From positions 248,001-312,000 of the forward strand of contig CAKSAK010000001.1 in the NCBI GenBank assembly GCA_934435205.1: DNA of 64,000 bases. Reading direction: 5' to 3'. The position numbers were made by a program, and so were the translations under genes. The DNA comes from an uncultured Ruminococcus sp. GTDB taxonomy: Bacteria; Bacillota; Clostridia; Oscillospirales; Ruminococcaceae. The notes beneath the pieces are model-generated. The model was not told the origin of the DNA and did not search any database. It worked only from the letters and a program-made list of their open reading frames with translations. Below, piece by piece: positions 31,555 to 40,742 of this stretch; the first letter of the stretch is position 1, and each line of letters opens with the position of its first letter.

Positions 31555-32472
31555 TCAATTCCCTGCTCTGAGTTTTTTCAGCACCGCTTGAAAATAGTCG
31601 GGCAATTCGCTGTCAAACTCCATATATTCATTGGTCGCAGGGTGTATAAAACCAATTTTCTTTGCGTGGAGGCACTGTCCCTCGATACCCTTTACAGCCT
31701 TGCCGTAAACATCGTCGCCATAGACAGGGTGGCCGATATAGGCGGAATGTACTCTTATCTGATGAGTTCGACCAGTTTCAAGGCGGAATTTCACCAGCGA
31801 ATACTGACCTAACTCCTCCAGCACCTCATAATGGGTTACTGCGTGCTTGGAGTTTTGCTCTGTCACGCACATTTTCTTTCTGTCATATTTGCTTCTGCCG
31901 ATAGGTGCGTCAACTGTGCCGGTAGGGGTCTTTAAACGACCGCCTGTGAGGACAGCTTCATACTCTCTTGTAAAGCTATGCTCTTTTATCTGAGCCGCAA
32001 GAAAGTTATGTGCGCTATCGGTCTTGGCAACGATCAGCAGACCGCTTGTATTTTTGTCTATCCTGTGGACTATGCCAGGGCGAATGACGCCGTTTATGGA
32101 AGAAAGCCTGCCCTGACAATGATAAAGCAATGCGTTCACCAAAGTGCCGTCGGGATTTCCTGCGGCTGGGTGCACCACCATACCCTTAGGCTTATTGACC
32201 ACCAGCAATTCGCTGTCCTCATAGACTATTTCCACGGGGATATCCTGCGGTTTAACGTCAAGCTCCACAGGGTCGGGAATAATAATCTCAACGCTGTCGC
32301 CATTTCGGAGTTTGTAATTTTTCGCTACTTTTTTGCCGCCAACTGTTACGCTTCCGTCCTCGATAAGCTTCTGCACTGCGGAACGTGTAAGACCTGTATC
32401 CTGCGCTGACAGAAATCTGTCGATACGCTCGCCTGTTTGCTCGGCAGCGGCAATAAAATCAAGCTTTGTCAT
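31555..32472 (-). CDS. rluD: RluD-type 23S rRNA pseudouridine synthase
   Basis: 305 aa. The N-terminal S4 domain (AVQKLIEDGSVTVGGKKV, about 32-49) is followed by the RluA/D catalytic domain with GIVHRIDKNTSGLLIVAKT (catalytic Asp) and ETGRTHQIRVH. It isomerises uridines in 23S rRNA; exact positions may differ from E. coli RluD. The ATG overlaps the 3' end of lspA by 14 nt, the usual lspA-rluD (ylyB) arrangement of Firmicutes. Confidence 0.93.
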   Translation of the reverse strand: MTKLDFIAAAEQTGERIDRFLSAQDTGLTRSAVQKLIEDGSVTVGGKKVAKNYKLRNGDSVEIIIPDPVELDVKPQDIPVEIVYEDSELLVVNKPKGMVVHPAAGNPDGTLVNALLYHCQGRLSSINGVIRPGIVHRIDKNTSGLLIVAKTDSAHNFLAAQIKEHSFTREYEAVLTGGRLKTPTGTVDAPIGRSKYDRKKMCVTEQNSKHAVTHYEVLEELGQYSLVKFRLETGRTHQIRVHSAYIGHPVYGDDVYGKAVKGIEGQCLHAKKIGFIHPATNEYMEFDSELPDYFQAVLKKLRAGN

Positions 32473-32974
32473 TTTCGTCCTTGACCTTTATATCGTCACG
32501 AATGGGCTTTTTCTTTTCCTCAAGGAAGCAAAAGCAGATAACGAACAAAATTCCGCCGATAACGATACAGATATCCGCAAAGTTGAAGACAGGGAAATTT
32601 ATAGGCTCGAACTTGATATAGTCAACCACTTCTTTTACCCTTATTCTGTCAATAAGGTTGCCGATACCGCCTGCAAGCACCATGGCAAGCGACACAAGCT
32701 CCAGCTTTGAGCCTTTGCGTATCTTATACATATAGATCACTGCCACGATCAGTACGACAACAGGCAGACCGATAAGAAACCAAGTCTTTCCTGACATCAT
32801 GCTCCATGCTGCGCCTGAGTTTCTTATATGGGTCAGGCTGAACACCTTGAAGCTGCCAAACTTTATGATCTCGACAGGCTCTCCGTTCAGCGGCAGGTTA
32901 TTTGTCACGGCAAGCTTTATAAGCTGGTCGGCGGCAACGAGAACTGCCATGATAACAAGCGAAATTACAAACAT
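32459..32974 (-). CDS. lspA: Lipoprotein signal peptidase LspA
   Basis: Aspartic protease in the membrane that cleaves prolipoprotein signal peptides. The 171-aa protein has four hydrophobic segments (about 3-22, 63-80, 92-108, 130-150), ADQLIK, THIRNSGAAWS, GGIGNLIDRI with one catalytic Asp and FPVFNFADICI with the other. The C-terminal tail after residue 152 is charged. Substrates probably include the lipoprotein in the purine operon. Overlaps rluD. Confidence 0.95.
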   Translation of the reverse strand: MFVISLVIMAVLVAADQLIKLAVTNNLPLNGEPVEIIKFGSFKVFSLTHIRNSGAAWSMMSGKTWFLIGLPVVVLIVAVIYMYKIRKGSKLELVSLAMVLAGGIGNLIDRIRVKEVVDYIKFEPINFPVFNFADICIVIGGILFVICFCFLEEKKKPIRDDIKVKDENDKA

Positions 32975-33001
32975 CTATTCCCTACTCCATTTATGAACAG
33001 T

Positions 33002-33026
33002 AAGGCTCTGCGGAAAACAGAGCCTT
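33002..33026 (-). terminator. Hairpin after divIVA
   Basis: Perfect 9-bp stem AAGGCTCTG / CAGAGCCTT with a 7-nt loop between divIVA and lspA. No T-run follows on the minus strand, so it may be a processing or partial-termination site. Confidence 0.4.
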
Positions 33027-33030
33027 TGTA

Positions 33031-33804
33031 TTAGTTATTTTTGCCAAATTTAAGCTCAGCAGGAGCTGTCTTTGGTATAACAGGGTCGAAAGAACCTGTG
33101 TTAAGTATCTTCTCAACGTGCTCGCTGTCGGTAACAGGTGCGGCTGTTTCAGCTTCTGCTTCCGGCTCGGCTGTTTCCTCTGCCTGCTCCTCTGCAGCTT
33201 CCTGAGTTTCCTCGACTGCTTCTTCCTCCTCATACTCCTCTGCTGTATCCTCGGCAGGCTCGAATGCAGGAATTTCCATAATAAGTCTTATCTGCTTATT
33301 ATAAAGCTGAGTAAGGTCAGCCTTGAACTGAGTTACTTCAGCCTTGAGGTTCTCAAACTTAGCAAGCTCCTCGTCATAAGCGGCTCTTACTTCATTTATC
33401 TTCTTTTCTGTTATCTCAGTATTAGTTTTGATAAGCTCAGCGCACTTTTCCTTATGCTCCTTAACTATTCTCTCGCACTCAGAAGCACTCTGCTCTGCGA
33501 GTCTTACCTGCTCTGTTTTTGCAGACTCGATCATATCGTGAGCCTGAGCTTTAGCCTCAGTAAGTATCTTATTTGACTCTTTCTGAGCCACGACAAGAGC
33601 CTGCTGGATAGCTTCCTCGTCCTCTCTGTACTCGTTTATCTTCTCAACGAGCTTGATTATCTTAGCTTCGGTATCCTGATTTGCCTTTACGACTTCGGCA
33701 TAATCCTCGGCTACCTGCTCGAGAAATTCTTTTACGTCTTCTTTTGAATAGCCGTTTTTCTCGGTATCAAAAGTTTTTCCTTTAATATTATTTGGATTTA
33801 ACAT
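33031..33804 (-). CDS. divIVA: DivIVA-domain cell division protein
   Basis: 257 aa. The N-terminal DivIVA membrane-binding motif (NIKGKTFDTEKNGYSKEDV split over residues 4-24) is followed by a long coiled coil (about 30-185) and an acidic Glu/Ala tail (about 190-240). DivIVA senses curved membrane at septa and poles. The start ATG 33804 has CGGAGGT 9 nt upstream; the frame extends to a TTG but that adds no homology. It lies downstream of ylmH, as in the Firmicute division cluster. Confidence 0.92.
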   Translation of the reverse strand: MLNPNNIKGKTFDTEKNGYSKEDVKEFLEQVAEDYAEVVKANQDTEAKIIKLVEKINEYREDEEAIQQALVVAQKESNKILTEAKAQAHDMIESAKTEQVRLAEQSASECERIVKEHKEKCAELIKTNTEITEKKINEVRAAYDEELAKFENLKAEVTQFKADLTQLYNKQIRLIMEIPAFEPAEDTAEEYEEEEAVEETQEAAEEQAEETAEPEAEAETAAPVTDSEHVEKILNTGSFDPVIPKTAPAELKFGKNN

Positions 33805-33823
33805 ACTAGGACCTCCGTGATCT

Positions 33824-34606
33824 TTACACAAATTTATTTAAAGTTATATGTATTCTGTCTTTTTTAGTTGTACCGTCAACTGTAAGGAGCTTGAATTTGC
33901 CGTATCCTCTCACTGAAAACGTACAGCCCTCTTCAAGAAGTATTTTCGGTGAATTTTTCGGCATATGGTCTATTTCAATGCCCACGTTTTTTATAAGCTG
34001 TGCTGATTTTTCTCTTGATATCCTTGCGGCAAGACTTAAGATACAATCTGCACGCATGGAAGCCACAGTACCGCTTATTTCCTGAGTTTTCTGCTCAATA
34101 TGTATACTGCCGTCATAGCCCTCACTAAGCTTCACTCCTGCTCTGCCTACCTTCGTCAGAGCACTTGTCACCTCGCCTGCAACAGAAGAACGCAGGAACA
34201 CCGCTGACTTTCCCTCTCCCACAAGAATGTCGCCAACGCTGTCTCTTGTTATTCTTAGTCCCATAAGCGAGCCTAATATATCTCTGTGAGTTATTTTATC
34301 CTCTTTGCGATACAGCAGAGTTATTGCGGTGATAGGAAAATCCTCACTTTCCGCCTCGCCATACTCAGGATATACGCACAGCACACGCCTTGCGGCGTTT
34401 TCATATCCGCCCCAAAGTCTGTAATTCTCATATTTCACAGACGCCATGAGCTTTTCACACAGCAAGCACTGCCTTTCATCGAGAAATGCAGAAAACTTTG
34501 TTATATACTTTTCATCAGCCGCCGTTATCCAATCGGACACTCTGTCTAACAGACGGATATCGTCATCAGACAGGTCGGGCAGAAACTGATATTTAGCACG
34601 AGCCAT
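33824..34606 (-). CDS. ylmH: YlmH-type RNA-binding S4 protein
   Basis: 260 aa. The N-terminal two thirds match the YlmH family (LYRKEDKITHRDILGSLMG, RDSVGDILVGEGKSAVFL). The C-terminal S4 domain has LSLAARISREKSAQLIKN and GCTFSVRGYGKFKL. In Bacillus this protein binds stalled 50S subunits and takes part in ribosome-associated quality control; it also sits in the sepF-divIVA operon. It is 2 nt after sepF and 19 nt before divIVA. Confidence 0.9.
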   Translation of the reverse strand: MARAKYQFLPDLSDDDIRLLDRVSDWITAADEKYITKFSAFLDERQCLLCEKLMASVKYENYRLWGGYENAARRVLCVYPEYGEAESEDFPITAITLLYRKEDKITHRDILGSLMGLRITRDSVGDILVGEGKSAVFLRSSVAGEVTSALTKVGRAGVKLSEGYDGSIHIEQKTQEISGTVASMRADCILSLAARISREKSAQLIKNVGIEIDHMPKNSPKILLEEGCTFSVRGYGKFKLLTVDGTTKKDRIHITLNKFV

Positions 34607-34608
34607 TT

Positions 34609-35058
34609 TTAGAAGCTATAGCCGTTATTTTCAAGCTCGCTCATAAGGTCAACGCCTGAGAAGCCAACGTTTCTAGGCATGATAGCGAAAGTTTTCTGAG
34701 CCATCATCTTGATGTCTGCTCCATTTGCATATGCAACGCCTGAGATAAAGTCAAGTATTCTCTTTGCGTCCTCGCTCTTGACAGTTTCAAGGTTAAGAAG
34801 AACTGTCTTTCCCTCATTTATATCGCCGCCGATAGACTTGACCTCTGAAAAATCGTTTGGTCTTGCAAGAACTATCTGCAAAGTCGTGGTCTGCTCCATT
34901 CTTACCGGACGTGCGTTATTGCCATATGCACCTGTGTTCTTCGGTACTTCGTTGTATTCTGTTTTATTCTCATACATCGGCTGCTGATACATTGCGTCCT
35001 CCTGCTCAAGTTCATCTTCGCCTACAAAGAGATTCTTTAATTTCTGCATTGCACCCAT
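34609..35058 (-). CDS. sepF: Cell division protein SepF
   Basis: 149 aa. An N-terminal amphipathic start (MGAMQKLKNLFVGED), a variable Asn/Tyr-rich linker (about 15-55), and the SepF core from about residue 60: KTVLLNLETVKSEDAKRILD and FISGVAYANGADIKMMAQKT. SepF anchors FtsZ to the membrane and organises the ring. ATG 35058 follows GGAGG by 7 nt; a TTG two codons earlier is less likely. It is 2 nt after yggS. Confidence 0.93.
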   Translation of the reverse strand: MGAMQKLKNLFVGEDELEQEDAMYQQPMYENKTEYNEVPKNTGAYGNNARPVRMEQTTTLQIVLARPNDFSEVKSIGGDINEGKTVLLNLETVKSEDAKRILDFISGVAYANGADIKMMAQKTFAIMPRNVGFSGVDLMSELENNGYSF

Positions 35059-35060
35059 TT

Positions 35061-35807
35061 TCAATCCTCCAAATATTTTCTAGCTCCGAAAAGCTTTGTT
35101 CCGATCCTCACCAAATTTGAGCCATGCTTTATGGCAAGCTCATAGTCCCCGGACATTCCCATTGAAAGAATATCCATAGACACGTTCGGTATATCCTGCT
35201 CTTTCACTCTCAGGAAAATACCATGCATTTTCTCAAAAACGTCCTCCCCTGAGCCAACAGGAGGGATAGCCATAAGACCCTTTACGGAAACGTTAGGCAA
35301 CTGTGCGGTCTGTCTTACAAGCTCCTCCGCCATATCAGCGGAAACGCCGCTTTTAGTAGCTTCGTCACCTATATTTATTTCCACAAGGACGTTCATAGTT
35401 TTATTATTCTTCACTGCAAGCCTGCTTATCTCCTGAGCAAGCTTCAGGTTATCCACAGACTGTATCAGAGTAACATCATTGATTATATATTTCACCTTAT
35501 TGGTCTGCAAATGTCCGATAAACTGCACTTCCGCACTTTTATCGTAAGCGTCTTTCTTGGAAAGATACTCCTGCACCCTGTTTTCGCCCAACAGCTTAAA
35601 GCCCTGAGCCACGGCGAAATTCACCTTTTCAGGCGGCACTGTCTTTGTGACAGCCATTATCCTGACTTCTTCATCAAGCTTACGCCATTTTGCTTTGGCG
35701 TTCTCTACATTATAACATATTTCCTTACAGTTTTCAAGAACCTCCGGAAAATAATTATCCTGAGGTGACAGCGTTGCTGTCTGATCTACTTTGCTGCACA
35801 TCTTCAT
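35061..35807 (-). CDS. yggS: YggS-family PLP homeostasis protein
   Basis: 248 aa. Binds pyridoxal phosphate on the Lys of IMAVTKTVPPE (about residue 54). GENRVQEYLSK, FIGHLQTNKVKYII, VNIGDE-like EINIGDEATKSG and LSMGMSGDYELAI are family segments. ATG 35807 has GAGGTGG 6 nt upstream, and this start overlaps the preceding gene by 53 nt, unusually long. The N-terminus is about 15 residues longer than most YggS proteins, so a later start is possible. Confidence 0.9.
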   Translation of the reverse strand: MKMCSKVDQTATLSPQDNYFPEVLENCKEICYNVENAKAKWRKLDEEVRIMAVTKTVPPEKVNFAVAQGFKLLGENRVQEYLSKKDAYDKSAEVQFIGHLQTNKVKYIINDVTLIQSVDNLKLAQEISRLAVKNNKTMNVLVEINIGDEATKSGVSADMAEELVRQTAQLPNVSVKGLMAIPPVGSGEDVFEKMHGIFLRVKEQDIPNVSMDILSMGMSGDYELAIKHGSNLVRIGTKLFGARKYLED

Positions 35808-36990
35808 CTGATACCACCTCTAACAAAATTTGATCGTAAAGCAGCAGATAATCCTCGTCTGAGGTATTTTCAGAGAGCACATAATCGTCGCCCTCGTAAA
35901 TAACATTGATCTTCTTAAAGGTAACGTCCTTGCCGAGTATCACATAAACGCCCTTTTGATCGCCCTGAAAACGTATCGCACTTCTTGGAACTTTAAGGCC
36001 CTGATACTCATCAAAGATAAGCTCCGCAGACTGCACCCTTGACTCAACAAGAGCTTCGTCAAGTCTGTCGCAGGAAAGCACAACGACAACCTTATTCTCG
36101 TCGTCCTCACAAGGCTTAACAGACTCCACCTGAACGTCATAGATGTTTTTTGTGGTACTGAGCGTCATTCTAAGCCATGCGCCCTCGGTTATCCTTTTAT
36201 CGTTTTCCATGACCCCTGCTATCCTGCATGAATAGTCGGAAAACATTTTGCCAATGGCGTTCGGTGCGTCCTTACTAGGCTGGTCGATGACCTTTTGGAT
36301 ATCCTTATCAGTGAGCTGGGAAGCGTTCTCCATAGTAAGCTCGCTCTCATAGCCGTCTGCATAGGAAACAAAATAGCCCGTTTCGTCAGCAGTGATCGTT
36401 TTTCCTGAGCCTGAGGTCTGTTCCTCCAGCTCCTTGACTTTCGCCTGAAGCTGACTTATCCTTTCGTCATAGCTCTGCTCAGTCTTAGTGACGATATTAT
36501 AAATATTCATCACAAGGGACATATCCTCTCTTGTTTTTGCAAACTCAGAGAAATTATCCTGAGAAGAATATGAGAGAAGCTCCTTATATTCCTTATCTAT
36601 CTTGCTTTTGAGCGTTTCAGGCTGAACATAATTCGTTGTACCCGGATTCTGCGCTCTTTCAAGGGCGGCTATCTCGCTTTCAAGTATCTTTATCTTGTTT
36701 TTCGCTGTAACAGCGTCCTCAGAAGAATAAACTGACGCTATGGTATTGCCGACAGATATTTTGCTGCCGTCGGAATAGGTATAATCCAAAACTCCGCCGC
36801 CGTCATAGGTGACCACCTTTTCATCTCTGATTATAACGCCTTTAAAAGCAATATCCTCATTGATAGTAACAAGCACAGCTTCCTCGGTGTCATGACGCTC
36901 TGTAAGTGCGCTGTATATCTGACTGCCGATAGTGGTGATTATCAGCACAGAAAGCAGACCGGTAAGTATTTTAACGGTCAGAGAATTCAT
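35755..36990 (-). CDS. HlyD-like membrane-anchored protein
   Basis: 411 aa. One N-terminal membrane segment (about 6-25), then a barrel-like region (VLVTINEDIAFKGVIIRDEK), a coiled coil with heptads (about 95-205), and a C-terminal beta-rich part with LKVPRSAIRFQGDQKGVYV. The arrangement is that of HlyD/AcrA adaptor proteins. No transporter is adjacent. It lies between hfq and yggS-sepF, so a role in the envelope or division is possible but not shown. Confidence 0.78.
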   Translation of the reverse strand: MNSLTVKILTGLLSVLIITTIGSQIYSALTERHDTEEAVLVTINEDIAFKGVIIRDEKVVTYDGGGVLDYTYSDGSKISVGNTIASVYSSEDAVTAKNKIKILESEIAALERAQNPGTTNYVQPETLKSKIDKEYKELLSYSSQDNFSEFAKTREDMSLVMNIYNIVTKTEQSYDERISQLQAKVKELEEQTSGSGKTITADETGYFVSYADGYESELTMENASQLTDKDIQKVIDQPSKDAPNAIGKMFSDYSCRIAGVMENDKRITEGAWLRMTLSTTKNIYDVQVESVKPCEDDENKVVVVLSCDRLDEALVESRVQSAELIFDEYQGLKVPRSAIRFQGDQKGVYVILGKDVTFKKINVIYEGDDYVLSENTSDEDYLLLYDQILLEVVSDEDVQQSRSDSNAVTSG

Positions 36991-37004
36991 TTTTTACTGC
37001 CCTC

Positions 37005-37247
37005 TTAAATATCTGAATTGCCTGCGGCGTCAAGAACGTTGATATATCTTGACGGAACGATAGTTGAGATAGCGTGCTTATAAACTATGTTCTGCTTGCC
37101 CTCGCAATCGAGAACTACAACATAGCTGTCAAAGCCCTTTACAACGCCTTTGAACTGATAGCCGTTCATAAGGATAAAAGTAGACGCTATCTTGTCTTTT
37201 CTGATCTGGTTGAGTATAACGTCCTGAAGATTAAGATTCTTATTCAT
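37005..37247 (-). CDS. hfq: RNA chaperone Hfq
   Basis: 80 aa. Sm1 motif region STFILMNGYQFKGVVKGFDSY and Sm2 motif YKHAIST (residues about 54-60). The N-terminus has the family helix NLQDVILNQIRKDK. Hexameric Hfq binds small RNAs and mRNAs. ATG 37247 has AGGAGTG 6 nt upstream; a GTG in the RBS itself also opens the frame and is rejected. Placed after miaA, the classical miaA-hfq order. Confidence 0.95.
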   Translation of the reverse strand: MNKNLNLQDVILNQIRKDKIASTFILMNGYQFKGVVKGFDSYVVVLDCEGKQNIVYKHAISTIVPSRYINVLDAAGNSDI

Positions 37248-37320
37248 AAATAACACTCCTAAAAATTTTTACAGCAATGTATTGCTTTTTTTACTATAAA
37301 ATCTTTCAAATTATATTATA

Positions 37321-38265
37321 TCACATAATTTCCGATTTGGCTATAATATTTTTAATATTTTCTATAATTTTTTGAAAACTATCAAATTTATCTGTTTCCA
37401 CCCACTTAATTCCGTCAACTCGTCTAAACCAAGTAAGCTGTCTTTTGGCATAATGGCGGCTTTCCTGTTTGATTTTGTCGAGGCATTCGCAAAGCTCAGC
37501 TCTGCCCTCAAAATACGGCACGAGTTCCTTATAGCCTATCGCCTGATAAGCTGTAGCAGGGGTAAAGCTGTCATAAAAGGCTTTGCACTCCTCTATAAGT
37601 CCGTTTTCCACCATTACATCAACACGGCGGTTTATACGGTCATAGAGATACTGTCTGTCGGAAGCTGTAAGACCGATAATGCAGGCGTTATATGGCGACT
37701 TCTCACGACGGCTGTTCACCTTATGCTGTGAAAGCGGTATACCTGTAGTTTCAAAGACTTCAAGTCCTCGTATGACCCTCGGCAGGTTGTTCTCATGAAC
37801 TTTCTCCGCAGTTTCGGGATCGACCTCTCTGAGCCTTTCCCACAAAGCGTGACCGCCTAAAGTCTTTGCTTCCTCCTCAAGACGTTTTCTCACTGAGCCG
37901 TCCGTTTCGGTATCGTCAAATATTATATTATTCACAAGGGAGCTTATATATAGTCCTGTTCCCCCGCAGAGAATAGGCAGTTTGCCACGGCTGTATATCT
38001 CTCTTATACGCTCACCTGCGAGCTTCACATAATCAGCCACGGAAAATGCCTGCTCAGGCTCGAGAAAATCTATAAGATAATGTGGCACGCCCTGCATTTC
38101 CTCTTTGGTAGGCTTTGCAGTGGCGATGCTCAGACCCTTATATATCTGCATAGAGTCTGCGGAAACTACCTCACCGTCATATATCTTTGCAAGCTCCACT
38201 GCGCAGGCGGTCTTTCCGCTGGCGGTAGGTCCTGCAATGACCAGGAGCGGTATTTTATTTTCCAT
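37321..38265 (-). CDS. miaA: tRNA dimethylallyltransferase MiaA
   Basis: Adds dimethylallyl to A37 of tRNAs reading UNN codons; the product is the substrate of MiaB, encoded at 44017. The 314-aa protein has the P-loop VIAGPTASGKTACAVEL (about 8-24), SADSMQIYKGLSIATAKPT, HYLIDFLEP, GGTGLYI and YAKRQLTWFRR. ATG 38265 has AGGAGGCG upstream; the frame opens from a TTG six codons earlier. Confidence 0.95.
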   Translation of the reverse strand: MENKIPLLVIAGPTASGKTACAVELAKIYDGEVVSADSMQIYKGLSIATAKPTKEEMQGVPHYLIDFLEPEQAFSVADYVKLAGERIREIYSRGKLPILCGGTGLYISSLVNNIIFDDTETDGSVRKRLEEEAKTLGGHALWERLREVDPETAEKVHENNLPRVIRGLEVFETTGIPLSQHKVNSRREKSPYNACIIGLTASDRQYLYDRINRRVDVMVENGLIEECKAFYDSFTPATAYQAIGYKELVPYFEGRAELCECLDKIKQESRHYAKRQLTWFRRVDGIKWVETDKFDSFQKIIENIKNIIAKSEIM

Positions 38266-38286
38266 AGCTTTCGCCTCCTGCAATAT

Positions 38287-40365
38287 TTATAGAACTCGTC
38301 TGAACTGCTTTTCGATATCTCTTTTGGTGAGGGTTATCATAACAGGTCTGCCGTGAGGGCAATATCTGATATTTTCCTGACCATAAACTGCATTAACGAG
38401 CGCCTGCAATTCTATTCCACTGTTGGTATCGTTCGCCTTTATCGCCGCTTTGCAGGCGATAGAATGATAAAGATCGTCAAAAAGCTCTATCTGCGGATTA
38501 AGTTTATTTTCGATAAAATTCTTTGCAAGGTCGCTTATCACATCTGCAGGGTTATCGTCACCAAGTATGATAGGCACGCCTTTTACTGCAACTGTTGGCG
38601 CAACGTCAGGCTCTATTTCAAAGCCAAGCTGTGACACCTTATCGAGGTTTGCGGTGAGAGCGTCATACTCGTCATAGGAAAGCAACACCATGATAGGCTC
38701 TAGGAACATTTGCGTTTCAAGCTGTTCGGCGTCGCTTTTTATCCTCTCGAAAATATATCTCTCATGGGCGGCATGCTTATCCATAAGTATCATCTCATCG
38801 CCCACCTGTGCCACAACATAGGTCTTAAAAAGCTCGCCAACCACAACAGGCTTTGGCTTTTCAGGCTCTTTCTCTTCGACAATGACCGACACAGGCTTTT
38901 TCTTTGTGAAGCTTTGAGCGTCGATGAACTTGAAAGCGTCGCCGCTCTGCTCCTCAGGCTCTTCGGGGAGAGGTATCTCGCTTATCGCTTTGTTAATCTC
39001 CTCCACCGTCACCTTATGGGGTTTCGGCTCAGGACCCGAAAGGACTGTTACGGCTGTTTCTTTCTTTGCAGGCTGTTCAAGGCTTGCAAGGAACATATCG
39101 TCACTGCCGCTGAGTTTTTCTTTTTCTTCCTCAGTTATGCTCCTGCTCTCGACTGTTTTAAGCGTTGGTGCAGGCTTTTGATAGCTGTACGAATTTTCGT
39201 ACTGTTTCTCTGTCTGCGGCACTGGTGCAGGTATCTCAGCTTTTGGCGCAGAAGGCTTTTGACCATTATCCTCCATGGCGAATTTAAGCTGAACGCTGTT
39301 ATCCTTTTTGGGTATATCAAAAAGCTCTCTGTCGGTAAAATTACGCTTGTTTTCAAGGTGCATCTCATTAGGTCTGTCATTCTTCATGAGAGAATTTTTC
39401 ACCGCAAAGAACACAGCCTCGTGCATAAGCTTTTCGTCTGAAAAACGCACTTCTATTTTGGTAGGGTGGACGTTCACGTCTATGGTATTGGGTGGGATAT
39501 CTATATAAAGCACGCAAGCAGGAAATTTTCCTGTCATAAGAAGATTTCTGTAGGCTTCTTCAAGTGCCGCCGCACAGGCTCTTGATTTCACATATCTTTT
39601 ATTCACAAAGAAATTCTGAAAACGTCTGTTAGGCTTTGCAGAAAGAGGCTTCACAGTGAAGCCTGTTATGTGCATACCCTGCCATGTGTAGTCAACTTCA
39701 AGCATGGAGTTTGCAAAATCTCTGCCGTAAACTGAATACACTGCGGAATATATTTTGCCGTCCCCTGCGGTCAAAATCTCAACTTTATTATCCCTGATGA
39801 ACTTGAATGATATCTCAGGGTGTGAAAGAGTAAGCTTTGTTACAAGATCTGCGGCGTAATTGCCCTCTGAAACGTCCTTTTTCAGAAACTTTAGTCTTGC
39901 AGGAACATTATAGAAAATATCCCTGACAACGAATGTCGTGCCGTCGGGACAGCCGCACTCCTCGCAGGTCTTTTCCACTGCGCCCTCTATAACATAATGT
40001 GTGCCGTAATCCTCTTCAGGACGTTTCGTAAGCACGTCCACCTTGGATACTGCGCAGATAGAAGCAAGTGCTTCACCTCTGAAGCCCAGGGTCATAATGC
40101 TGTCAAGGTCATTTTTAACTGATATCTTACTTGTTGCATGACGAAGAAAGGCTACAGGCAGATCTTCTTTTGAGATACCCTTGCCGTTATCCGTCACTCT
40201 TATATAGGTGCGCCCGCCGTTTTTTATCTCAACGGTTATGACATTCGCACCTGCGTCTATTGCGTTTTCAAGAAGCTCCTTTATTATGGAGGCAGGTCTG
40301 TCTATTACCTCGCCTGCCGCAATAAGCTCAGAAACTTCCTTGCTCAGAACTTTTATTTCTGACAT
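38287..40365 (-). CDS. mutL: DNA mismatch repair protein MutL
   Basis: 692 aa. The GHKL ATPase domain has KELLENAIDAGA, VTDNGKGI, LRHATSKI and TLGFRGEALASI. A Pro/Glu-rich linker runs about 330-490. The C-terminal endonuclease-type domain has DKHAAHERYIFE (compare DQHAAxERxxYE) and SIACKAAIKANDTNS and CPHGRPV, consistent with a metal-dependent nicking MutL. ATG 40365 has AAGGA about 9 nt upstream. It lies downstream of mutS with one small gene between. Confidence 0.95.
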   Translation of the reverse strand: MSEIKVLSKEVSELIAAGEVIDRPASIIKELLENAIDAGANVITVEIKNGGRTYIRVTDNGKGISKEDLPVAFLRHATSKISVKNDLDSIMTLGFRGEALASICAVSKVDVLTKRPEEDYGTHYVIEGAVEKTCEECGCPDGTTFVVRDIFYNVPARLKFLKKDVSEGNYAADLVTKLTLSHPEISFKFIRDNKVEILTAGDGKIYSAVYSVYGRDFANSMLEVDYTWQGMHITGFTVKPLSAKPNRRFQNFFVNKRYVKSRACAAALEEAYRNLLMTGKFPACVLYIDIPPNTIDVNVHPTKIEVRFSDEKLMHEAVFFAVKNSLMKNDRPNEMHLENKRNFTDRELFDIPKKDNSVQLKFAMEDNGQKPSAPKAEIPAPVPQTEKQYENSYSYQKPAPTLKTVESRSITEEEKEKLSGSDDMFLASLEQPAKKETAVTVLSGPEPKPHKVTVEEINKAISEIPLPEEPEEQSGDAFKFIDAQSFTKKKPVSVIVEEKEPEKPKPVVVGELFKTYVVAQVGDEMILMDKHAAHERYIFERIKSDAEQLETQMFLEPIMVLLSYDEYDALTANLDKVSQLGFEIEPDVAPTVAVKGVPIILGDDNPADVISDLAKNFIENKLNPQIELFDDLYHSIACKAAIKANDTNSGIELQALVNAVYGQENIRYCPHGRPVMITLTKRDIEKQFRRVL

Positions 40366-40379
40366 TTTTCTATCCTTTT

Positions 40380-40733
40380 CTATGGCTCTTTCCAAAAGCC
40401 GCCTGTATGAAAATTCTCCTTGCCTGTTGGCTTTGCTGTCAAGCGGAACATGACACAGCCGTCAGGACAGACGATAGTTTTTGTATATTTGCTGTCGCCG
40501 CCTGTCTTAGTGAGATCTCCCCCACTGCGGACAGCTTCCATAATGGGATAAAGCATCATCATTGTTTTACTGCAAATGCCATAGCCGTCCTTATTCGCAG
40601 GACAGCCATAGGTGCAGAAATACTTATCCCCTATCTCCTCGCCGTTTCGGCAATATCTTTCAGTATGGTCGCCACGGAGAAAGCCCGTAACTTCTATTTC
40701 AAACTCGTATTCCTCGTCATACCACTTTTTCAT
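40380..40733 (-). CDS. TIGR04076-like small Cys protein
   Basis: 117 aa. Resembles the TIGR04076 family of uncharacterised proteins by length and the pattern CTYGCPANK, YGICSKTMMMLYPIM and CPDGCVMFRLTA. The paired Cys could bind metal. The start ATG 40733 has AGGTGAG 5 nt upstream and is 9 nt after the mutS stop. It lies between mutS and mutL in the same operon; a link with mismatch repair is only positional. Confidence 0.72.
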   Translation of the reverse strand: MKKWYDEEYEFEIEVTGFLRGDHTERYCRNGEEIGDKYFCTYGCPANKDGYGICSKTMMMLYPIMEAVRSGGDLTKTGGDSKYTKTIVCPDGCVMFRLTAKPTGKENFHTGGFWKEP

Positions 40734-40742
40734 GACGCTCAC

